A DNA stretch of 64,000 nucleotides from Auricularia sp. M13 (taxonomy: Eukaryota; Basidiomycota; Agaricomycetes; Auriculariales; Auriculariaceae). Shown piece after piece: positions 22,197-32,844 of this stretch; position 1 is the first letter of the stretch, and each line of letters opens with the position of its first letter. Under the pieces are notes generated by a model, which saw only the letters and a list, made by a program, of their open reading frames with translations, did no database searches and was not told the origin of the DNA. The stretch spans positions 2,356,001 to 2,420,000 of the forward strand of contig CM073203.1 in NCBI GenBank assembly GCA_037042915.1. Reading direction: 5' to 3'. The translations under genes were made by a program, and so were the position numbers.

Positions 22197-24860
22197 CCCA
22201 ACGGACGCGATTGTTTATAATTGGAGAATGGGTCGGTATATATGTGATTGAAGATCGTACGTGGCTCGTCAAAGGCGCGCACAACACTGTTGCCGCTGAT
22301 ATAAGAGGATCTTGTGCTGCGTGGAACATACCTCATTTATCCGATGCTAGTGCTCGTCCTGCGTGCCACACTCCCAATCTGGTCGCTTTAACAGCGAGGC
22401 TGACAGTGGGCGCGGCAACTGCCATAGCGCAATCTACGAGAAATCTGCAGGTGATGACGATTGGCGAGGATTTCACGCAGTGCTTAATGGGGTGAGCCTT
22501 GTTTTAAAGCTTTATTCGCAGCAACTGACTGCAGAGCTGTCAGAATGGTTGGCAAGTACGTTCGTAAATTGCACCATCATGAAATCGGGAAAAAGATGGT
22601 ACTCTAATGTATACGGTTACATTGAAAATGGGCCTTTGAATTCCGTTGCAGTCTATTATATTACGATCTAAGCCCGGTATCAGGCTGCCCGTGATCTTGC
22701 GGAGTCTTACATCCGCGGACTTTGGATGACAGGCACATGTAAACGACCATATGACTGAATTGGGTGTTACAGTGGATTATAGTCAGTGTAACCGGGAAGC
22801 ATCCTGATCAGAAACATACATAGAGATTCAACCATGGGAATGCTTGTAGGCTGCAACACAGATACCTCCTCCTAATTCCTCCTAACATGCATCTGGATAT
22901 TTTAGAAGTTTTAATTGACTGGTACAGGAGAATTAAGTTCTGTTCTATGCAATATGCCGACACATATGCTGAGTCTAGCATCCGTCTATGTCCTCGGGCA
23001 GTTTATGATTATGCATCCGATTCCGTCTGCTGCCGGAACGGAACCTTATCCTGCGGAACTATTTGAGTCAACGAACCGCGGAGTCTGAAACGTACTTCAA
23101 CTCTTTTTCCTCGCCGCATCTCGTCCAGCAAGTCCCTCCAGATCCACGCCCTCCACGACTCGTCATGTGTAGCGGCCCAAGATGTCCTCCATCAAGCCCA
23201 ACCGCTGGTTTCTCGTCGTTCATCGCCTCAGGGTCCACACTTTGCCCTCCTCGTTGCTCTTTGCTGCTACTAGGTCTGCTTCGTTGCTGTTGTTCTGCTC
23301 GCTGGTATTAGGTTTACTTTGGCTCTTGCTGCTCGGGATGCCTTTTCTGCTGGTGGATTGCTTCACTGGTCCTGGTCTTGCTTCGTTCACTGGTTGATAC
23401 CGCTGTTATCGGAATCTTGATCTTCTTGGCTCGCCTCTTCCCTCCCCATGCATATACTGACCCCTTCTACGTTCAGTTTTCTTAGGCCATGACCATGCAC
23501 TTTCATGCGCTGTCGTCGTTCGCCGATCATGTATACCCACCATGTAGAGCTGATTGAACTATATACTTCCATCTATTCTATCTCTCGTACCGTTTCGTGA
23601 CATGCGCAAGTGCAAAGACTATTTATCCCGAGCCGGATTATATGAGCGTGGTGCGTGTTCGGTCACCGGTGCCCAACGCAGTCCGTATCAATTGGTGGGC
23701 TTGTCACTGAGGTACCGGAATCAACCAGACCGCCGGTTAACTTGTATGCCGTCGAGCAGTGGACACTAGCTTGACAACTGGCTGACCGGCCTTCAAATTG
23801 CTGGCCCAGGCTGACGAGATTCTGGTATCGTAAAGTTGAGTTTACTTTTAAAAGTAAGGGTCCGTCTTGCTTACATGCAATGTGAGAACTTGTAAGCAGT
23901 TCGGGACGTGCTAAGCAGTTACATTCAAATGTACTGCAATACAATGTTTTTCCCAATTTCATGATGACCGAACACAAATATGTGAATGCGTTCTATTGAT
24001 ACAACGCTGGTCGAATGCATTACTGACAGTCGACAGACTCTTTGTTCAACCTGAGCTACGACTGTTATGTAAATTGCGCCCAGCACAAATATGTGGATGC
24101 GTTCTATCAATGACTTGTCAAATCCGTGACTGACAATCGACAGAGCTGTCCAGCTACAGTTGTCCAATGGCGTACCGTGAAACTGCATGTCCCTCTAGTC
24201 CTGCGCATCCCCAGTCGGTCGCTGATCTCGTGGATCGCGGCAGACGGTAGAATGCGAAGCTCTCTATCAGCGAAGAGCGGGCTGCATATTTTGGTACACT
24301 CGTCGAGTGCTCCTTTGACACCTTCTCCTCTTGAAGCGCCTCTTGTATCGCTCCCAGCAATGTCCGCAACTGTACCAACGCCTACTGGATATCTTGCTCG
24401 TGAGTCTTGTCTAACATCTCACCTGCTAGCTCGAGATTTATGGCGTACCAGTCGCATGCATTACGTGGCTGATATACGATTATTTGATCACACTGGACGA
24501 GGAGGTATAGCATATTCGCCCAGGCTCGTAGTTGACTGTCTCACTGGTTGCAAGGTCGATCTCATTTGGGTGCGTGGTTTGAAATCGTTGGAAAATGGTG
24601 AACCCTGACTCGATTCTCGATCAGAGGCGAAAATGGTCATTTACAAAAGCCATTTTTCTCATAGTATAATTTCGTCATTCGTGCTCCACACTTTTACTAA
24701 TTGAAAAGATAGATGCGATGGTCGACATTCGCTCTGCTGTTGACCGAAGTCATCGTCTATGTGTTTCTTGAGAAACTCAGTCAATCGGTACGCCGGGCTC
24801 TTGCATGGTTGATATCCCCTGGAAGAAACCCTCCACAGCAGTAGGCTCTTCATCTTAGGC
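22197..24860. other. long gene-poor stretch
   Basis: No supported gene is visible for about 2.6 kb. A short hydrophobic frame near 23182-23397 has membrane-like composition but no recognisable family. The stretch is more AT-rich than its surroundings and contains the 111-bp tandem duplication listed separately. It could hold eroded mobile-element sequence, but I see no diagnostic domain. Confidence 0.45.
23973..24194. repeat. 111-bp imperfect tandem duplication
   Basis: The segment starting CACAAATATGTGAATGCGTT at 23973 recurs at 24084 as CACAAATATGTGGATGCGTT. Further matches follow downstream (CTGACAGTCGACAGA against CTGACAATCGACAGA). The two units have diverged considerably, so the duplication is not recent. 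Confidence 0.6.
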
Positions 24861-24915
24861 TTCGATCAATATTGACATCGAAGGTAGATGTGACGCATTC
24901 TCTTGGGGTAGCGCC

Positions 24916-25790
24916 ATAGCAACATTCATCGTGGTATTCGAGGTCGAGAGTGAGAGATCATTTCGACGCCTGCTTTCGAGACACCTATTCACTTGCAGAA
25001 CAGTAGTCCTTCAGCTTCGCATCTACGTTATGTACCAGCGCTCGCGAAGGATCCTCTGTATCAACGCCATGCTCTGTTTCGCGGTCATCCTCTGCGCTGG
25101 CGGTGTCGTTGCCAAATACTTCCCACAGGCCCATTGTGAGTTGAATTCACATTTCCATTACCAGGGACACTCAAATTTGGAGCATAATAGTTGTCTCAGT
25201 ACCTGACAACATTATCGGTGCGTGCTATGATGTCCGACCGGATGTCGTGGCTACAGTATGGGTCGCGCGTAAGTGCGCATAGCCGCTTCAACTGATCTTG
25301 GCACCCAGAGCGCTGATGAAAAGATCTGCAGCAATGTGCTACGAGCTCTATCTTGCCGTTCTGGCTATGTATAAGGTTGTGCACGACCACCGCACGTTCG
25401 GGCATATAGACGGCGGAATACTCTCTGTTCTCGCCCGCGATTCCGTGAGCTATTTTATCTTGTGAGCTCCCGTCACAGGCCTTGTCGGCGCGATGGACTC
25501 AATGGCATGCATAGGATCGTTATCGTAGCAGCCGTCAATATCACGTCGTGGGTCAAAACGGAGGTTACCCCTGGAGATTCCACGGTGAAGTGAGCGAAAA
25601 CCTCATCCCGCAGGTCCTCGCTGATTTGTTGCCGCGCTGTAGCTTGGTGCACGCCGCGGGAGCCGTTGGTGGCGCACGACTGATTCTGAGCATGCGCGCC
25701 GCTGTTTTGCGACCGGTTGCTTTGCCCACGCATGACACAGCGGCGACAATGCACTTTCAGTTGAAGAAAACGCGACATGCCAGTGGGTGA
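24916..25790 (+). CDS. DUF6533-like multi-pass membrane protein
   Basis: The clearest part is VVLQLRIYVMYQRSRRILCI, matching the third or fourth membrane segment (LRLYALYxRSRR pattern) of basidiomycete DUF6533 proteins. Downstream pieces, joined by small introns, read VVSVPDNIIGACYDVRPDVV, LYLAVLAMYKVVHDHRTFG, VLARDSVSYFIL and IVIVAAVNITSWVKTEV, then GGARLILSMRAAV. This is the usual order of the C-terminal half of the family. A 42-nt candidate intron near 25589 keeps the frame open to the stop at 25790. The N-terminal membrane segments before about 24999 are not convincing, so the start is unresolved. The gene may be partly eroded. DUF6533 proteins form large membrane families of unknown function, sometimes compared to receptors. 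Confidence 0.55.
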
Positions 25791-26115
25791 GGCTCGGGGT
25801 ATGCCAAATCCTGGGCGAGGACTGACGTCGATCTCATATAGAAGCCAGAGAGATACCTTATGGACACAAATGGAAACAGTCGATCAAGTCCGTCCACAGG
25901 ATGCGTGAATTGCGCTTCATGCTTCATGTATGATTCTAGCCCCTATCGTCTGTTCATCCGAAGTCCAGTATACAGAGCCGTGACAGCATAGCGCTCGCAT
26001 ATGTGGGTTCTCAATGATGTGTGTATGATGGCCACTGGATGTTCTGCTAGTTTGGTCAACAGGAGCCCACGAGGCGTCGTACGCAATCGAAACTCGATCA
26101 ACCCGCTGCTTCCTC

Positions 26116-26180
26116 GACGGAAGCGGCGCACCCGCCTCGAGCCGCAATCCCCGACCACGCCGTTGCGCGCGTACAAAGGC
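26116..26180 (+). promoter_or_regulatory. conserved promoter block of secreted paralogue 1
   Basis: A GACGGAAGCGGCGCACCCGC block followed by GAGCCGCAA and CCGACCAC is shared in position and sequence with the two downstream paralogues. A TATA-like TACAAAGG sits at 26172-26179, about 100 bp before the ATG. Confidence 0.55.
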
Positions 26181-26274
26181 AGGCGATGTGGGACCAACGA
26201 TATTCTATCCTCACCGATAACTTCCTACACTCACAGCGCACTTCTACGCTCTACCACTCTCAATCACAGCAGCT

Positions 26275-26863
26275 ATGTTCATCAACCTTCGCGCAATCGC
26301 CCTCGCCCTCTTCGTCGTCGTCGCCGCAGTGCGCGCGGATGACACTCCCGCCAACGGCACGACTCCAGACGCGCCTGCAGGCAATGGTACGTCCGCCGAC
26401 GCCCCGGGCACGCCGAACAACGGTACGACTTCGGAGGAGCCTCCCGCGGCGCCGCAGCCGTCCAACGGGCCTACCGGCTCGAACAGCCGCCGCGCGCTGC
26501 AGGCGTGCGAGTGGTCGTGCCCGTGGCGCGGCGCCGACGGCCGCGAGCTCGTCGAGTTCGACATGGAGGGCGTGTTCACCTGCAAGTACGCCGACGCCGT
26601 CACGTGCGTCTACCAAAAGGCGCGCTCCATTCTCCCTTTCGCCTCTCTTCATCACACAACTTACTCGCCATTCTCAGACTACTGGCGTGTTGACTCTCAG
26701 CATTGGTGACTGTCCGAACGGTGCGACGGCGCTTACGGCCGGTTGCATCCCCGGCCAGGCGACGAACGGTGGTCTGCTACGCCAGGTGCCCCGAGAGCGC
26801 AAGTCGCGCCGCACGAGCCGTGACATCCAGCGCGATGCGCTCGCGAGGCGGAGCATGCTGTGA
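26275..26863 (+). CDS. small secreted six-cysteine protein, paralogue 1
   Basis: Two exons (26275-26619, 26678-26863) encode about 176 residues. A signal peptide (INLRAIALALFVVVAAVRA) is followed by a low-complexity region with three NGT sequons in NGTTPDAPAG-like repeats. A compact domain with six cysteines follows (ACEWSCPW, FTCKYADAVTCVYQK, GDCP, AGCIPGQ). The C-terminal tail is Arg-rich (QVPRERKSRRTSRDIQRDAL). It is the first of three tandem paralogues. The intron sits at the same codon as in the others but starts with GC, a GC-AG intron, where the paralogues have GT. Secretion and N-glycosylation are inferred from sequence. I recognise no named family, and a role in wall or host interaction is speculative. 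Confidence 0.75.
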
Positions 26864-28057
26864 TTGTACGTCGCAGAGTCTGTCAAAGCTACCTCATTGC
26901 CACCGCCCTTACCATAAATTATCCCATTCCTACCCCTATAAACCCCCCTCCCCCAAGGTAATGAGTCCTGAATCAACAATTCTGCGTTAGATTAGTAATG
27001 GGCATTCTCCGTATATACTGGTCTTTATGTGCACCGTGCCATTCCTTTAATCGCCGTACTTGAAATGCAATAGATGAGCGCAGTTCCCCTAACAAGACAA
27101 CCTGCCTCGTGAACTAGTCCTCGCAACAAGGCCTGAAGTTTTACAAGTTGAGCTAGATCTTTCGGACGATTGCATCTCTAAACCCGTGTTTTAGTGGGCA
27201 GCGCGCATTCCTGATGCCGAGCCACACAACTCTCAGGCTTGAATTGTGAGAAAGTGCGTAAATGCATTTCCCCGGGGGGTGCCCCCTTTCTCTTTGCAGT
27301 CACACCACCACCACCTGCAAACGAAAGCTCAGTTTGCAAGTGCTCCATCAACGCAAGGTGTTGCATCAGCGAAGCCAAATCACTTAAGTCGAGTTATCAG
27401 ATGCTTCGTGCCGACTTGCTGTCTACCTCTCAGCAAGTGATACCGTACTAATACGCTGCCCTCTCAGGGCTCGTAGTTGAGGGCCAGTGGGATTCTGTGA
27501 GACATCAAGTACAATTGTTCAGGACAAGAAAACTGCGCTTCTCAATCTGTAATATGCTTTGTCCGTATATTTTTTGAGAAGTATCAACAGCAGCAAAGAT
27601 TTCTCATTGCGCGAAATGACCATCGCGCTGAATCGGATGCAACGGAACTCAGCCCGGAGTCAAACTCTTGTCTGATTCTTCCAACGCGAGCAAGACACGA
27701 GCGCGCCCCTACAGACTGTTTCCTGCTTACAAGGGACATTCTTGATGCCTCGTTGCTAACAGGGCCTCATGCGCGGTGCCTTGAAGACAGCTTGGCTCTT
27801 GAATCGCATCTTCTTCCGGAAGGGTTGGAACCGGCATTACTGAAAGGAGCCGACCTCATATTACAGACATCTGCGCTTTCTTCTTCTGTTGCTGGCGTTC
27901 TGTTCAACAGAACCCATTCTTTCTTCGTTAATGGGGATACAACTCTGGGAGTCTGGGCTCACATCTGATGGCGACAACAGCAGATTCACGCAAGAGCGCA
28001 CGTGCATCTCCTATGGTCTCACCTACGCGATCGGCTGGCGATCAGCCCATCCTCCTT
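26864..28057. other. spacer between secreted paralogues 1 and 2
   Basis: No gene is supported. The spacer shows no copy of the flanking paralogues beyond the promoter block listed separately. Confidence 0.45.
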
Positions 28058-28130
28058 GACGGAAACGGTCCTTCCGCCTCAGGCCGCCGGTCTGTTTCGC
28101 GACCGACCATGCCTCCGGGCCCATATAAAA
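28058..28130 (+). promoter_or_regulatory. conserved promoter block and TATA box of paralogue 2
   Basis: GACGGAAACGG, CCGCCTCAGGCCGCC and CGACCGACCAT match the block upstream of paralogues 1 and 3. A canonical TATAAAAG is at 28124-28131. The start codon is 100 bp downstream. Confidence 0.6.
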
Positions 28131-28231
28131 GCGGACGACGTACAACCCGTTTTCTCCATCCTCAGCGATAACCTATCACATCCACAGCAACCCATCCGCT
28201 CCACTCTCACCCCAGAAAACCCACAGCAACC

Positions 28232-28855
28232 ATGTTCGTCAACCTCCGTGTCGTCGCCCTTGCCCTCTTTGTCGCCGTCGCCGTCGTCCGCGCGGAGGAC
28301 ACGCCTACCAATGGCACGACTCCAGACGCGCCCGCTGGCAACGGCACTACCGCAGACGCGCCTGCCACCCCGGGAAACGGTACCTCCGCCGACGCCCCGG
28401 GCACAGCGAACAACGGCACGACCCCGGAGGAGCCGCCTGCCGCGCCGCAGTCGTCGAACGCGCCCACGGGCTCGAACAGCCGCCGCGCGTTGCAGGCATG
28501 CGAGTGGTCGTGCCCATGGCGCGGCGCGGACGGGCGCGAGCTCGTCGAGTTCGACATGGAGGGCGCCTTCAAATGCACGTATGCCGACGCCGTCACGTGC
28601 GTCTATCAAAAGGTGCGCTCTTTCTCCCCCACGCATTTCCTTATCATATAGCTGACGCGTTACATTCAGACTACTGGCGTATTGACCCTCGGCATGGGAG
28701 ACTGCCCGAACGCCGCGACGGCGCTCACGGCCGGCTGCGTCCCCGGCCAGTCGACGAACGGCGGCTTGCTCCGCCTGGTACGCCGCCCCCGCCAGTCGCA
28801 CCGCACCAGCCGCGACATTCAGCGTGAGGCACTTGAGAGGCGCAACATGCTGTGA
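28232..28855 (+). CDS. small secreted six-cysteine protein, paralogue 2
   Basis: This copy has the same design as paralogue 1: a signal peptide (VNLRVVALALFVAVAVVRA), four NGT sequons in the Ala/Pro/Thr-rich repeat region, the six-cysteine domain starting ACEWSCPWRGADGRELVEFD, and a basic tail (RRPRQSHRTSRDIQREALER-like). The intron after CVYQK has a standard GT donor and joins TTGVLTLGMGDCPN in phase. The repeat region is longer than in paralogue 1 by one unit. Conservation of both cysteine positions and coding frame across three copies shows these are real, probably expressed proteins. Confidence 0.78.
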
Positions 28856-30017
28856 TCTGTCAAATCCAGCTCACTCGTGCTTTGTCGCTCTCATTTTCTC
28901 ATAAATTATACTATTATACTATCACCTCGTCACGCTATCCCTCTCAACTCTTAATGCTCTGCTAATAGATCAGCAATGGACCTCCTACTCCGAATATACC
29001 CATGATCGTCTGTACCGTGTCCCTCAGGCTCGTTGTGTCGCCGTGGATACTGCACATGGCAAGCACATGTAATAGAGGAGAATCGTCTTTCCCTCAAGCC
29101 TTCGGATTACTTACGACCGCAACTGGCTGGAATTTTCCTCGCGTTGGTTCAATTGTGCAACACAACCATTCACTTCTAAGTAGAGAAAGTAACCATCTCG
29201 GTGAACTTTGTCGATCTTGATCAGGTCGTGGAACCTCTCCGCAACTATCCAGCGCTTCCCCATGTCAGTACTGGATGGAGATCTACCTGCTGCAGAACTA
29301 CTAGTAGTAGACTAATTACGGCCGAATCATCTTGCCCCTATGGTACTTGTACACAGTCTTTCGTTGCAGCAGGCTCAATACGGTGGCTACCCGACGGGCT
29401 ATCGAAGTTCGAAGGACTCGAGGGACATAATGTCTGGAGAAATACTAGCAGTAAAAATCTTGGCCTGCATGGGGACTCATGGATCCGAAGCATCTCGATG
29501 ATGCACGATGCTCGCTGACCACCGAGCATCGCCCGGATGCAACCGCCAAAAGGTTCCGTCACTCAATCCCGCGGCGGACTCACCAGACTTAGCTTTCCGC
29601 TTTCGCGCTCGTTTAAACGTTATGCTGCTTTCTACAGACGCTTGTACCAGCTTAAGCGGTGAAATAAGCGTTTGTATAAGGTGCCCTGGCTACAGTTCCC
29701 GTTCAGACAGGTTCAGTCATACTTGATGGAGCAATTCGCGCTCCAGCCTTCCGACACGGCCGTTCATGACATTTAGGAGTCGATCTGCAATCTCGTCCTG
29801 TCTGTTCTGACTGTCCACCGCGGCCAGTCCAGCGCTACAGCATTTCTGCTGTTCGAGATGCAGAACTACTCGACGACACGGACGTCCTGGGAGCCATGGA
29901 TATAGTCTATAGTCTAATACTCTATGCTGCAGCACTGTGATCTACAGGCACTGGAGCATGCGGGCGGCACAAGTCTCGCATGCGCGATCGATTGTCGATC
30001 TGACCGTTTCCTCGGCG
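28856..30017. other. spacer between secreted paralogues 2 and 3
   Basis: Nothing coding is supported in this stretch. Confidence 0.45.
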
Positions 30018-30093
30018 TCGGCGGAAACGACGCACCCGCCTCAAGCCGCAGCCCCATTTCGCGCCCGACCACTCGCCGGTGCTCGTACAAAAG
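30018..30093 (+). promoter_or_regulatory. conserved promoter block of paralogue 3
   Basis: GGCGGAAACGACGCACCCGC and TCAAGCCGCA followed by CGCCCGACCACTC match the blocks of the other two paralogues. A TATA-like TACAAAAG lies at 30086-30093. Confidence 0.58.
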
Positions 30094-30187
30094 CTGGCGA
30101 TGCAAAGCTACTTTTTCTTCATCCTCCCCGACAATCACTGCGCCTCACCTGCTCTACTTCTCTCGAAAGCCTTAACTCGCCAGCAAA

Positions 30188-30811
30188 ATGCTCGTTAACC
30201 TCCACACCGTCGCCCTCGCCCTCTTCGTCGCCGTTGCCGTCGTCCGCGCGCAAGACACCTCTGCCAATGGCACGACTCCAGACGCGCCTGCAGGCAACGG
30301 TACGACTCCCGACGCGCCTACTGTCGCGGGCAACGGTACCTCCGCCGACGCCCCCGGCACATCGAACAACGGCACCGCCGCAGAGGAGCCTCCCGCGGCG
30401 CCGCAGCCGTCCAACGGGCCCACGGGTTCGAACAGCCGCCGCGCGCTGCAGGCGTGCGAGTGGTCGTGCCCGTGGCGCGGCGCCGACGGTCGCGAGCTCG
30501 TCGAGTTTGACATGGAAGGCGCTTTCAAGTGCACGTACGCCGACGCCGTCATGTGTGTTTACCAAAAAGTGCGCTCTCTTCCCCCCACGCATTTCCCTCC
30601 CACATGTCTGATTCTCCTCTCTCAGACTACCGGCGTGTTGACGCTTAGCATCGGCGACTGCCCCAACGCTGCGACGGCTCTGACCGCCGGCTGCGTCCCC
30701 GGCCAGTCGACCAACGGCGGCCTGCTTCGCCAGGTGCCTCGCGACCGCAAAGCTCGCCGCACGAGCCGCCAAATCCAACGCGAAGCGATGAACAAGCGTC
30801 ACATGCTTTGA
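30188..30811 (+). CDS. small secreted six-cysteine protein, paralogue 3
   Basis: The reading frame is open from the ATG at 30188 to the TGA at 30811, even through the intron, because the retained intron has no stop. Splicing at the conserved site (after CVYQK, with donor GTGCGC) gives a product matching the other paralogues. The features are a signal peptide (VNLHTVALALFVAVAVVRA), four NGT sequons, six cysteines and an Arg/Lys-rich tail ending EAMNKRHML. The stop-free intron means unspliced mRNA would encode an insertion rather than a truncation. Confidence 0.78.
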   Translation: MLVNLHTVALALFVAVAVVRAQDTSANGTTPDAPAGNGTTPDAPTVAGNGTSADAPGTSNNGTAAEEPPAAPQPSNGPTGSNSRRALQACEWSCPWRGADGRELVEFDMEGAFKCTYADAVMCVYQKVRSLPPTHFPPTCLILLSQTTGVLTLSIGDCPNAATALTAGCVPGQSTNGGLLRQVPRDRKARRTSRQIQREAMNKRHML

Positions 30812-32050
30812 TCATCTCTAACATTCATAGACACTTGTTGCATTATGCAAGCCGTAAATTATAACTCCACGTACTCTCATTCTCGTACAATTAATACCAT
30901 AGCGACTCGCTAGCACCCATCTGAATATATCCCAGTCCAATCAATAGCCCCGTTCCCCATTCAGCACTGGTGTTACCTGACATTCGATTCATTTGGCCTC
31001 CGACCCTCCGAGCATTCTTTATGCTTGTCAGCACCAAACACTGCGTCACCTACCGGGTATTTCTCTCGTCGTCCAGATAATTTCTATCAGCAGAGCTTAG
31101 CGGAAAGCATCGAATGCGTCCCCAATCACTGCGTCCCCTCCAATCCTCGTGCATCACTTTGTGTCGTAGTTTCTTTTTCGTCGTTGGTGGCGCTGACCCC
31201 TCAACTTCCCGCTCAATGTCGTGTCATATCTCCTTCCCGCAGCTGAGCAATGGATCTCCGGGCACAAGTCAACTGTTGGTGTTGCGCTGCAATTTCCTTG
31301 CTCTTCTCGGGAAACAAACCGCGTCAAATATGGAGACTTCAATCTGCCATGCAGGTCAATCTAGATCCCAGAAGCAAGGGGCACGATCGGACTGTTCATC
31401 AGCACGGGAAAGACTCGCAGGGTCGCAGTAAATCCCGTTCGCTGCGTAGAAGTGCGGTGAGCACTAGACTTTCCCGGCTAGACCTCAACGCTGGCAATAT
31501 GGGCGGCCGTCAGACTGAGATTTTCATGTTCATGTTGCTACGTCGCATGTGTCATTGTTCGGGAGTTTGCAACGGACCTGGGGACTGTATCATGCTCCGG
31601 AGGATGTCAAACTCAGATCCATAGCTCTCGCGGCGAGATTGACCAGCACATAGCTCAGGATGTCGAACAGGGCCTGAGGATTACTACCGGACTTCTGGTG
31701 TCCTGCGGCGAGTGCTCGCATGCACGCCCGGTAGTCCAGGCACGCCGATGCTCCCTCCACCATGTTCACCGTGTCACTGTGCGAAGTACACGGTAGTTCA
31801 TGAGAACGGCGTGCACTCCGAGGGTCCCGCAGGGCCGAGACGTGTTCTGGGCTGAGTTTCGCATGCAAGCGCCGGCGTCGGCAGAAGCAACCGTGCGTGA
31901 GCACGGGCATAGCCTATGCGGCGGTCATTGAGAGACTGTATTGAAACTTGAAGCATTGCGGATCCCGCGTCCTATTTAATTCTCTGACACCTGTCAAGCT
32001 CTTTGTCACGGCCATCAGACACTTTACCCGAGCACGGCGAGGAAAAAGCG
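30812..32050. other. intergenic region, nothing recognised
   Basis: No supported gene. Open frames on both strands lack any family signal. Confidence 0.45.
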
Positions 32051-32058
32051 TATAAAAG
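32051..32058 (+). promoter_or_regulatory. TATA box of Leu-rich secreted protein A
   Basis: GCGTATAAAAGGGAGG, 71 bp upstream of the ATG at 32122, is a near-consensus TATA box. It closely resembles the one of the paralogue at 34650. Confidence 0.65.
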
Positions 32059-32121
32059 GGAGGGCGTTTCCGCTGGGAGGCCCTCATCAGTCCTCACTGA
32101 ACGGTCTCACCCAGTCTCGCC

Positions 32122-32844
32122 ATGCAGTCCCGCGTCTCCGCTGTCCTCTTCACCGTCCTCGCCTTTGGGGCTCTTCTTGCCGTCGCCAGCCCCGTTCCCG
32201 AGGCGTCGACTGAGGTCGCGGAGGTCAAGCGCGCTCCCGCGCTTCTGGCCTACCTCAACCTCTTCCTCGACCTCCAGGTCAAGATCAAAGCCATCCTTGT
32301 CATCATCGGTGAGTTCCAGATGCTGCTCTTCGTCTTAAAACTGGCGTGCTCATCGCTTCTGACTTCTCAGCGGGTTTGAACGGAAAGGGCAGCTGCGCTG
32401 GACCCGTCGCGCAGATCGTCGTACTCATCAACGCCTGCATCTCGGCGATGATAAATCTCGGCGTCGTGGTCGACATCAGTGACACTGATACCCTCAACAC
32501 CATTGTCTCCGTTTGCGCGCAGATCCTCCTTGTAGGCGGCTTTTCTTTATTCTGCCGCTCTTATCGTGCTGAACCGTCTGCCTCAGGACATCCACGCGCA
32601 CATCACGATCTTTGCGTCTATCCTAGTCAACGTGCTCGCAATCGTCAACTTGGACATCGCGCTCCAGGGCCTACTCCTCAACCTGAACATCTGCATCAGT
32701 GGCATCGTGGCGCTCATCGCTCCGCTGTGAGTTTTGCCCCTGTTCACTATTTGCGTTCTCTAATTTGTTCTTTGCAGCTGCGTCAGCCTCACCGCTAATG
32801 TCAACCTCACCCTCAGCCTCGTGCTTGTCGCCCTTGGCCTCTAA
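32122..32844 (+). CDS. secreted Leu/Ile/Val-rich protein, paralogue A
   Basis: Four exons joined by in-phase GT-AG introns encode about 180 residues. A signal peptide (VSAVLFTVLAFGALLAVASP) is followed by a likely propeptide ending near KR. The rest is made of hydrophobic helical repeats: LLAYLNLFLDLQVKIKAI, QIVVLINACISAMINLGVVV, DIALQGLLLNLNICISGIV and LTANVNLTLSLVLVALGL. Five cysteines are spread through it. The pattern resembles an amphipathic or membrane-active secreted protein rather than a globular enzyme. It is not a hydrophobin, as the eight-Cys pattern is absent. The paralogue 2.6 kb downstream has the same exon-intron layout. I do not recognise a named family. Confidence 0.72.

Noticed and set aside
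22197-24860. Retroelement or LTR in the gene-poor stretch
   Set aside because: No long direct terminal repeats and no reverse transcriptase, integrase or protease motifs were seen; the only repeat is a 111-bp tandem duplication.
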